DNA from: JAFLUQ01 sp964442035
GTDB lineage: Bacteria > Bacillota > Clostridia > UMGS1883
Direction of reading: 5' to 3'
Assembly (NCBI GenBank): GCA_964442035.1
Contig: CAYTWZ010000031.1
Location: 1 to 17,634 of the forward strand
DNA length: 17,634 nucleotides
The translations under genes were made by a program, and so were the position numbers. Positions 1-6,923 of this stretch are shown one piece after another. A model generated the notes under the pieces. The model worked only from the letters and a program-made list of their open reading frames with translations, had not been told where the DNA came from and made no database searches. How positions within the stretch are numbered: the stretch's first letter is position 1; each line of letters starts with the position of its first letter.

Positions 1-29
1 ATGATACAATTTTAACAGGAGTGATCAAA

Positions 30-3000
30 ATGAAAAAAATACTATCGATACTTACTGTTATTACAATGCTGATGTTCCCATTTGATACGGGAGCGGCAGA
101 AATCGGGGACAATGAGCTGCAAAGCCTTTTCCTCGCCTGCGAAACGGTGTTTGACGCATCCTCGGCGGAGGGCGGCCTTGAAGGCTGGGGCTGGAGCGCC
201 CAATTCCCAACCGGTATGAGCGTGGCCGACGCTGACGGAATGAGGGTCGTACAGTTTACGAAAACCGACGGCTATAACGAGGGCGGTAACCTGACGTTAA
301 GTGAGGATATCACCGCCGCAACAGGAAAGGCCAGCTGCGACTTTGCGGTAATTGAGTTCCTTACATATTTCAGCGGAAGCGCCGGCGAGCACATATACAC
401 CTTTTACGGCAGCAGCACAAACACATCAGGTAAGGAAATACTTAAATTCAAATATAAAAACGGAAGCCTCTACCCATGCACAGCTGCCGATCAAAACGCC
501 GACAGCTATTCATCAAGCGCCATTGCGTCCGGCAACGGCGTACCGGTGAGGGTGTTTTTTGTCAGGGACGGGGATAAGCTGCAATATATTTATCAGGTAA
601 ACAGCAGCGGCTGGCACACTGCCTACCAGGGGGAAACAACGGCGGACAGGCTTGACAGCGGCATTGGCACAATAAGGTGCTTTGTAAAGTATGGCGAGCT
701 CAATGCGCCCACAGGTTTTGGTGAGCTTAAAATTTACGCGGGCAAAAAAGGCGACAGTGGCAAGAAACAGCCAAGATATATGGAAAGCCTTGGCCGGGGC
801 CTTGCGGCAATGAAAACAGACGAGGGGATTTATCTCAGCTGGCGGCTTCTCGGCACTGAGGAATACTCCGCGTCCTTTGAGATATACCGCGATGGGAAAA
901 ATATAGCTCTTGTGGATGACAGCACAAACTATATTGACCGTGACGGTAGTACGGACAGTGTCTACTCCGTGGCTGCGCAGGGCGATGAGCCCTGTGAGGG
1001 GGTCAAAGCCTTTTCCAGCATGGGAAACTATTTTGACATACCCCTTTCTAAGCCTGAGAATGTAAATCTTCCCGATGGAGGCACAGCGGAATACACCCCT
1101 TGGGACGCCTCCTGCGGCGACCTTGACGGGGACGGGGAATACGAGATAATACAGCGCTGGGACGGGGAAAGGCATCACGCCGGGAACGGCGGCTACACCG
1201 GCGGCATTATACTTGACGCCTACAAGACTGACGGCACAGTTTTGTGGAGAATTGACCTTGGCAAAAATATACGCTGCAACACGGAGCAGGGCTTTTTGGT
1301 ATATGACCTTAACTGTGACGGCATAGCGGAGATCGCGGCAAAGACCGCTCCGGGCAGCAAGGACGGTCTTGGGAACTATGTGACCGAGGCCTCGCTGATA
1401 GACAGCATACGGACTGCCGACAACAGCGCGGACTACCGCAATGACAACGGAACAGTGCTTGACGGGCCGGAATACTACACCCTGTTTGACGGCCGGAACG
1501 GAAAGGCTCTTGACACGGTCTATTACCCCAAGCCCCGGGGCGAGGGCGATGACTTTTATGTTTGGGGCGACAACTACGGCCACAGAAGCGAAAAGTACTT
1601 TGATACGGCGGCATATCTGGACGGCATCCACCCATATATCGTTTTGTGGCGGGGAATTTACTCCGGGCAGTCCAAATACGGCCCGGGCCGAACGGGAGCG
1701 GCGGCCTTCAGCGTTACCTCCGGCAACCGGCTTAGGCTGGAATACACCTTTGACACCATGGAGGGTCAGTCAGGCTATACCCCCGGCAACGAGGAATACA
1801 TCGGTCAGGGCAACCACAACATCTCCGTAGGAGACGTGGACGGGGACGGCCTTGACGAAATAATTTCCGGCAATCTTTGCCTTGACAACGACCTTAGCGC
1901 GCTGTGGTGCTCCGGCCGGGGACACGGGGACGCCCAGCACCTTGGTAATTACGATCCCACCACCGAGGGTCTGGAATACATGACCGTACACGAAAACGCG
2001 CCCTACGGCATGACAGTCTACAACGCTAAGACCGGTGACGAGCTGCTCCACAAGGACGGCAGCGGGGACACGGGCCGGGGCGTAATGGCCAATGTGGGCT
2101 CCGGCGGATACTATCAGGTATGGGGCGCGGGAACATACCAGTCTGATGGAGGCGGCAGCTTCAGCGAAACAAAGCTTTCGGGCCAAAGCTACAACTACCG
2201 TATATTCTGGGACGGCGACACATACGACGAGCTTTTGGACGCGGTAAACTCCACATCCAACCACACCCCCGTGGTCACCTCCTACAACCCCGAAACCGGC
2301 GCTATGGAAGAAATATTCCGGGCATACGACACCGAAACCATTAACAGTACCAAGTCCACTGTTGCACTGCAGGCGGATATCATAGGCGACTGGAGGGAGG
2401 AAATAATTGCCGTTACCGACGATATGTCAGCCCTCAGAGTGTATATCAGCGATATCTATACCACCAACAAGGTCTACACACTTATGCATGACAGCCAGTA
2501 CCGCCAGAGCATTGCATGGCAGAACGAATACTACAAGCAGCCTCCTCACATAGGCTTTTACCTCAGCGGTACAAACAACGAATATGACGAAAGGAGCAAA
2601 AAGCCCAACATCATTACCCCACAGTATCAGCCCACGGAATTTGAGGAGCCGATCAAAATACCCAGCGGAACACTTAAGGAAAAAAAGGTTCAGAACAGCG
2701 AAAACATAATCGATCTTGACGGGGACTACTACCACTCCTTTGACTTGATCTGCGGAAGGGGCTCCATAGCCAAAATCGGCGAAACCACAATATCCGTCAC
2801 CGGCAAAAGCTACGCCTCACTGTCCGCCGCCAACGAGCGGCACAGTTCTGTCATGCTCTGCGGCGGCTTCAAGGCCAAGGACGGGCGCTTCCTCTCCTTT
2901 GGCAGCACAGGAGATCCGGAAGCCGCAATGACCATAAGCGGCGAAAGAGCGGTGACCAAGACAGGAACGCTGCACTTTGACTTTGCCGTTCCCGCCCACT

Positions 3001-4031
3001 ACTCACACAATGGCTCCGCCGATAGGACGGGCAACAACGTAAGCCTTAAAATCGGCAGCAGCGTTGTTATTGATTACATATGGGAAACAATGGAGCTCAA
3101 GGTCAATGACCTTACTGTTTACACCTATCAAAGCCGGGAGGACGCTCAAAAGTGGACGGCTGTGGACGCCGACATCAGCTGCACAGACGGCAGTCTCAGC
3201 CTGAGGCTGACATTCCCTGACGGGAGCGAAAAGGTCATCGGCTGTGATATCAGCAAAAACGCCATTATCAATGAGATCTCCGCAACGTTAACATCCGGGC
3301 AGTGGGACTGGGGCTGTGTACTCCTTGACAACATTACACTGTACTCTCAGGAGCCTGAAACAATATGGATCTCCACCGGAGGCTTTACACCCCACAGCTT
3401 TGACAAGGTCACCGGGGACTTCAGCATTGAGGCGGACATAACAGCGTACGAAAAGACCGACGGAGTTATCGGACTTACCGCCTCCGGCGTAACCCCCACA
3501 TGGTATGACAAGTTTAACATCGTAATGCGTCTGACCACCTCCGGCACAATGGAGGCCTACGACCAAAGCGGCTGGGCCAGCATAAACCGGATAAGCTACA
3601 ATATCGGCGAGGATTATCATATTGAGATAACGGGCAATACGGTTCAGAAAAAATACAGCATTTATGTAACAGACTCCAAGGGAGTACGTATGACCCTTGC
3701 CGAAAGCTACGGCTACCGCCAAAGCGCCCCTGACGCAGCGGATTTAGGCAGCGTATGTGTCCTTGGGGGCGACGGTGTGGGTGGCGGAAAATTCGCACTG
3801 AAGAATTTTAAGGTAAATGTTCCACTTTCAGCAAATTTAGAGGGCAATGTTTTAAAAATAACAACCCGTGACGATCTTAATGTTTATGCCGCATTTTACG
3901 AAAACGGCTTTCTTAAGAAGGTATATGTGGACGAAGTGGAAATTGAACCGGAAGCAAGCTGCGACCGCATAAAGGTGATGTGGTGGGACAATATGGCTCC
4001 GGCAAGAGAAGCAGAGGTAATCAGCCGTTAG
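30..4031 (+). CDS. Secreted multidomain rhamnogalacturonan lyase (polysaccharide lyase family 11)
   Basis: This protein (1333 aa) probably cleaves the rhamnose-galacturonate backbone of pectic rhamnogalacturonan I by beta-elimination, outside the cell. The ATG at 30 is chosen over the GTG at 21 because the AGGA at 17-20 touches the GTG but sits 9 nt from the ATG. A signal peptide opens the protein (MKK, hydrophobic core, likely cleavage after DTGAA). Positions below count from the GTG, so subtract 3. Residues 40-245 look like a lectin/LamG-type beta-sandwich. The PL11 core spans about 251-870. It starts with a fibronectin-like module (ESLGRGLAAM, YLSWRLLGTE) and continues into a propeller with calcium-type DLDGDGEYE (367) and DVDGDGLDE (605) loops and the family-typical DIIGDWREEII (786). 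Two further beta-rich modules follow (about 900-1110 and 1115-1268), then a roughly 65-residue tail ending KVMWWDNMAPARE. Simple PL11 enzymes are near 600 aa, so about half of this protein is accessory, probably carbohydrate binding. The enzyme family is confident; the accessory modules are inferred. Confidence 0.9.
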   Translation: MKKILSILTVITMLMFPFDTGAAEIGDNELQSLFLACETVFDASSAEGGLEGWGWSAQFPTGMSVADADGMRVVQFTKTDGYNEGGNLTLSEDITAATGKASCDFAVIEFLTYFSGSAGEHIYTFYGSSTNTSGKEILKFKYKNGSLYPCTAADQNADSYSSSAIASGNGVPVRVFFVRDGDKLQYIYQVNSSGWHTAYQGETTADRLDSGIGTIRCFVKYGELNAPTGFGELKIYAGKKGDSGKKQPRYMESLGRGLAAMKTDEGIYLSWRLLGTEEYSASFEIYRDGKNIALVDDSTNYIDRDGSTDSVYSVAAQGDEPCEGVKAFSSMGNYFDIPLSKPENVNLPDGGTAEYTPWDASCGDLDGDGEYEIIQRWDGERHHAGNGGYTGGIILDAYKTDGTVLWRIDLGKNIRCNTEQGFLVYDLNCDGIAEIAAKTAPGSKDGLGNYVTEASLIDSIRTADNSADYRNDNGTVLDGPEYYTLFDGRNGKALDTVYYPKPRGEGDDFYVWGDNYGHRSEKYFDTAAYLDGIHPYIVLWRGIYSGQSKYGPGRTGAAAFSVTSGNRLRLEYTFDTMEGQSGYTPGNEEYIGQGNHNISVGDVDGDGLDEIISGNLCLDNDLSALWCSGRGHGDAQHLGNYDPTTEGLEYMTVHENAPYGMTVYNAKTGDELLHKDGSGDTGRGVMANVGSGGYYQVWGAGTYQSDGGGSFSETKLSGQSYNYRIFWDGDTYDELLDAVNSTSNHTPVVTSYNPETGAMEEIFRAYDTETINSTKSTVALQADIIGDWREEIIAVTDDMSALRVYISDIYTTNKVYTLMHDSQYRQSIAWQNEYYKQPPHIGFYLSGTNNEYDERSKKPNIITPQYQPTEFEEPIKIPSGTLKEKKVQNSENIIDLDGDYYHSFDLICGRGSIAKIGETTISVTGKSYASLSAANERHSSVMLCGGFKAKDGRFLSFGSTGDPEAAMTISGERAVTKTGTLHFDFAVPAHYSHNGSADRTGNNVSLKIGSSVVIDYIWETMELKVNDLTVYTYQSREDAQKWTAVDADISCTDGSLSLRLTFPDGSEKVIGCDISKNAIINEISATLTSGQWDWGCVLLDNITLYSQEPETIWISTGGFTPHSFDKVTGDFSIEADITAYEKTDGVIGLTASGVTPTWYDKFNIVMRLTTSGTMEAYDQSGWASINRISYNIGEDYHIEITGNTVQKKYSIYVTDSKGVRMTLAESYGYRQSAPDAADLGSVCVLGGDGVGGGKFALKNFKVNVPLSANLEGNVLKITTRDDLNVYAAFYENGFLKKVYVDEVEIEPEASCDRIKVMWWDNMAPAREAEVISR

Positions 4032-4118
4032 CCGCAGCCGGTTGCCGGCCTCGTCACCGGAAGTGCGATCGTCTCAGATACGTTGAGGCTTTGCAATTCT
4101 ATAAAAAATTTTCAAAAG

Positions 4119-4156
4119 CAAAATCCGATGCGCTGAACATCGGATTTTGTTTTTTT
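4119..4156. terminator. Bidirectional rho-independent terminator between convergent genes
   Basis: A perfect 12-bp stem (4119-4130 with 4138-4149, arms CAAAATCCGATG and CATCGGATTTTG) closes a 7-nt loop and is followed on the plus strand by seven T residues. These overlap the stop codon of the minus-strand glycosylase gene. On the minus strand the stem is followed by a T-rich stretch, so it can serve both the lyase gene and the Clp/sigma/ogg operon. Confidence 0.9.
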
Positions 4157-4988
4157 ATTCCCTGTTTCTTCTCCAATAAAACAAATACTGCTGGGCAAAC
4201 CCGCTGTTTTCCCCAAAAAAACGTTCTCCAAAGCTTTTTGCCTCTGATGCGGATCTTTGGTCAAAGCTTTCCTCCATCACCTTTTTTATCCATGTATCTG
4301 TGGGGAAAAGGTCATATTTTCCCAAAGCAAAAAGCATCACGCAGTCGCACACCTTGTTGCCCACGCCCTTGACCTTCATCAGCTCACGGCGGGCGTCCTC
4401 CGTGGACATAGCCATAAGGCCTTCAGCGCTGAGGGAGCCGTCGTTAACAAGCTTTACCGCGCCTTCCAGATAGCGGTCACGGAAGCCCGCCCCAAGGGCC
4501 CTGTAGTCCTCCCTTGAAAGAGAGGCAAGAGCCTCGGGAGAGGGAAAAGAGTAGTACACCTTGTTCTCCATGGTTATGGGGTCGCCATAGGCCGCGCACA
4601 GCCGCTCCACAACACGCTTGATGTTGGGTATGGAATTGTTCTGAGAAATTATGTAGGATATAAGAGTCTCAAAAAAATCCTGGCGCAAAATTCTTATGCC
4701 GCTACCATAGCTTACAGCTGCCTTCATAACATTATTTACCGCAACAGCCTGCTTGATCTTTCCGTAATCCCTGTCCATATCCAAATACACCCGCCAGAAC
4801 TCCTCATAGTCCCGGCGGGAGCAATTTTCGATAACTATTTCATTCCCGTCATTGCTGAAACGGGCAACCCGTCCTCCGGCTACACCTACATAGCTTCCGT
4901 CGTTTTCCCTGTTCCAGCGAAAGCACTGGCCGCAGTCAAAGGTATGGGTAAGATCAAAATCCCTGTTTGGTATCCGTACTGTGTCCAT
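4155..4988 (-). CDS. ogg: OGG1-type 8-oxoguanine DNA glycosylase/AP lyase
   Basis: This enzyme (277 aa from the ATG) would remove 8-oxoguanine from DNA and nick the abasic site by beta-elimination. The N-terminal part carries the OGG_N-type hallmark FDCGQCFRW. The C-terminal part is a helix-hairpin-helix GPD domain with VKGVGNKVCDC, whose Lys (about residue 212) matches the catalytic Schiff-base Lys249 of human OGG1, and FPTDTW, whose Asp (about 231) matches Asp268. ISYIISQNNSIPNI fits the family's Asn-rich helix. An in-frame TTG at 5009 would overlap the previous gene. The ATG at 4988 is preferred because AAAGGAAG lies about 9 nt upstream and it starts only 4 nt after the anti-sigma stop, a tight operon arrangement. 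Bacterial OGG1 homologues are known, for example in clostridia, but are less common than MutM. Being last in a stress sigma operon suggests induction under oxidative or envelope stress, which is an inference. Confidence 0.9.
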   Translation of the reverse strand: MDTVRIPNRDFDLTHTFDCGQCFRWNRENDGSYVGVAGGRVARFSNDGNEIVIENCSRRDYEEFWRVYLDMDRDYGKIKQAVAVNNVMKAAVSYGSGIRILRQDFFETLISYIISQNNSIPNIKRVVERLCAAYGDPITMENKVYYSFPSPEALASLSREDYRALGAGFRDRYLEGAVKLVNDGSLSAEGLMAMSTEDARRELMKVKGVGNKVCDCVMLFALGKYDLFPTDTWIKKVMEESFDQRSASEAKSFGERFFGENSGFAQQYLFYWRRNRE

Positions 4989-4992
4989 CCGC

Positions 4993-6285
4993 TCAGTCTT
5001 CCTTTGCAAATACTATAACGCAGCTTTCCCCCGCACATAATGCCTCGATTTCCGCACGGCGCTGAGGAGTTGCCGACTTGTATTCCGATGTGAGATCCTC
5101 GTTTGTCAGATATATGCCGTAGCTGACGCCAAGTGCGTCAAGCTCATCGCGGAGCTGATCTATGGATTTGCCCTCCGGGGATACCTCCGCAGCAGCGCCG
5201 GCATTTTCGCCGCTGATGTAAAACTCCGCAATGATGTGTATAAAGCAGGGCTCATCACCGACAGCGGCCTCTTCCCTGCCGGCCTTATCCGTTGCAGTCG
5301 AAGTATCTGCGCTTTCGTCCTCCTCATCAGAAATTGGCGGACTTGTTCCGCCGCCGGAGCCTTTGGAACCGATATGATTGAAGCCCACCGCATCGTCCCT
5401 GACCGTATAAACCTTGGCGCCTGTATTTTCGTCCGAACTTTGGTTTTCTGTTTTCTCCTCAGAGCTGTCCTCGGTCACGCCGGTAGTCCGGTCATTACTG
5501 TACCCGGATCTGGACTTGGACGTTACGCTGTCCCCGGCAGAATATATGTCCACGCCGCTGGCAGAACCGGAAAGCGCCGCGCCGCTGTCTTCATTCCGAG
5601 TGTCTCCATTTTTGTCGGCGCCTTCCGACTGAACGGCATTGTCGGCGTTCCCGCTTGTACTGTTAAACTCTTCAGAGCTCTCGGAGCTTGCAACGCTGTC
5701 TACCATTGCGGTCTTACGCGGAGCTGACTTTCCTTCCGTTGACGCGATTGCCGGCGCGTCAGCTTCTCCGGCGGACGCGCCTGTATCAAAGTAAGTTTCA
5801 CTGTTTTCCGTCGGGGCGGTCTCCTCATCGGCTACATCCGATTCAGCCTTATCCGAATATGTGAATGTGGCGTGATCATTGCCAAGCTCATCGTCACCGG
5901 CCGTTTCTGTTTCGGAAGCCGTATTTCTATATATCTGATCATCGCTGATGTACTCGTCTTTTTTGCTCCCCATCCTCGGAACAGCCGTAACAATACCCGC
6001 CACAAGCAGCGCGGCCGCCGCTACAGCAGTACCGATGCGCAACACACGAACGCGCCTGCTCATCCTGTCGGATCTGACACGCCGCATTATGTTATCCGCC
6101 ATATCTTCGGGAGCCTTTTCCTCCCTGAGCTGCGACATCACCTCAGCAATTGAGCAACAGTCCATATATTCGTCACGGCATTCGGGGCAGCTTTCCATAT
6201 GCGCTTTGGCCGCTGCGGCTGTATCCTCATCAAGGCGGCCCATGGCAAGGTCAAGCTCCAGCTCTCTGAATTCTTCACACTTCAC
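4993..6285 (-). CDS. Zinc-finger (zf-HC2) membrane anti-sigma factor with long extracellular linker and C-terminal domain
   Basis: This is the likely cognate inhibitor of the ECF sigma factor encoded 48 nt upstream. Residues 1-50 form a ZAS/zf-HC2 domain: Cys3, then His29-x3-Cys33-x2-Cys36 (AHMESCPEC). A single transmembrane segment spans about 83-103, just after a basic stretch (RMSRRVRVLR), predicting cytoplasmic N terminus and outside C terminus. About 240 residues rich in Ser, Asp, Glu, Thr and Gly follow and look disordered. The last 83 residues or so (from FIHIIAEFYIS to VIVFAKED) look globular and alpha/beta. I do not recognise that domain; it may be the signal-sensing part. The start is GTG at 6285, supported by AAGGGGGCGG about 5 nt upstream and by the ZAS domain beginning immediately (KCEEF). 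At 430 aa the protein is much longer than typical anti-sigma factors of 100-300 aa. The role as anti-sigma factor is confident; the signal is unknown. Confidence 0.85.
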   Translation of the reverse strand: MKCEEFRELELDLAMGRLDEDTAAAAKAHMESCPECRDEYMDCCSIAEVMSQLREEKAPEDMADNIMRRVRSDRMSRRVRVLRIGTAVAAAALLVAGIVTAVPRMGSKKDEYISDDQIYRNTASETETAGDDELGNDHATFTYSDKAESDVADEETAPTENSETYFDTGASAGEADAPAIASTEGKSAPRKTAMVDSVASSESSEEFNSTSGNADNAVQSEGADKNGDTRNEDSGAALSGSASGVDIYSAGDSVTSKSRSGYSNDRTTGVTEDSSEEKTENQSSDENTGAKVYTVRDDAVGFNHIGSKGSGGGTSPPISDEEDESADTSTATDKAGREEAAVGDEPCFIHIIAEFYISGENAGAAAEVSPEGKSIDQLRDELDALGVSYGIYLTNEDLTSEYKSATPQRRAEIEALCAGESCVIVFAKED

Positions 6286-6333
6286 TATTACCGCCCCCTT
6301 TCATTTCTTATTTGTACTTTAGACGCACAGAGT

Positions 6334-6864
6334 TCAAAAAAGTTCCCTGTTTTGTAACAAAATATTTTTTAATTTTTCTCTTGCCCGGGAAAGTCTGGAA
6401 CGAACGGTGCCAATGTTGAGCTTCAGCATCTCACTTACCTGCTCGTAGCTGTAGCCTTCGATGTCCCTCAGCACCACTACGGCTCGCATATCCGGCGTAA
6501 GCTCATTAATAGCTCGGCGCAGAATTTCTCTGCGCCGCTTCGCTTCCGCCAGATCCTCGGGAGTGTCCCGGGACGCCAGGTCGTACTGATCATCTATGTC
6601 AAGGTTATATTTACGCTGCCTTATCATGTCAAGGCAGGTGTTAACGGCAATCCTTGTCAGCCAGGTCTCAACCATGCTGTCGCCGCTGAAGGAATGGAGA
6701 CTGCGGTACGCCTTCAAAAAGCTTTCCTGCGCCGCGTCCTGTGCGTCGTGAGGATTTTTGAGCATATTAAGGCATACGGCATAGATTTTGTTTTGGTTTT
6801 CGGTAATAAGCCTCTCAAAGGCCTTTTCATCACCGCTTCTGAGCTTTTTGATATAGTCCTCCAC
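6334..6864 (-). CDS. ECF-family RNA polymerase sigma factor (SigW/RpoE-like)
   Basis: This is a 176-aa extracytoplasmic-function sigma factor that would redirect RNA polymerase to stress promoters when released by its anti-sigma factor. Region 2 spans about residues 15-85, with NPHDAQDAAQESFLKAYRSL and the core-binding and -10 recognition segment WLTRIAVNTCLDMIRQRK. Region 4 spans about 112-170 and holds the helix-turn-helix YSYEQVSEMLKLNIGTVRSR that reads the -35 element. The start is GTG at 6864, preceded at good spacing by AAAGGAGGG. The gene lies 59 nt after the Clp gene and 48 nt before the anti-sigma gene on the same strand, so the three are probably co-transcribed. The gap upstream contains a small hairpin (stem CCGGC 6895-6899 with 6910-6914) without a T tract. 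I saw no convincing ECF-type autoregulatory promoter there, so sigma output may depend on the Clp promoter or on a site I could not recognise. Confidence 0.92.
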   Translation of the reverse strand: MEDYIKKLRSGDEKAFERLITENQNKIYAVCLNMLKNPHDAQDAAQESFLKAYRSLHSFSGDSMVETWLTRIAVNTCLDMIRQRKYNLDIDDQYDLASRDTPEDLAEAKRRREILRRAINELTPDMRAVVVLRDIEGYSYEQVSEMLKLNIGTVRSRLSRAREKLKNILLQNRELF

Positions 6865-6923
6865 AGTCTCCCTCCTTTCACTGTCAACAGAATGCCGGCA
6901 TGGATGTCAGCCGGAACAAAATT

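Noticed and set aside
513..1631. A 372-residue open frame on the minus strand inside the lyase gene
   Set aside because: It is antisense to clear PL11 motifs, has no ribosome site, and its Val/Ala-rich composition is typical of a shadow frame in moderately GC-rich DNA.
4032..4118. Small peptide or RNA gene between the lyase stop and the terminator
   Set aside because: There is no ribosome site with a sensible frame. The stretch is simply the 3' untranslated lead-in to the terminator.
6865..6923. Autoregulatory ECF promoter between the Clp gene and the sigma gene
   Set aside because: No GAAC-type -35 with a properly spaced CGTC/CGTA-type -10 is visible on the minus strand. The TTGACA-like string there is too close to the ribosome site to act as a -35 element for this gene.
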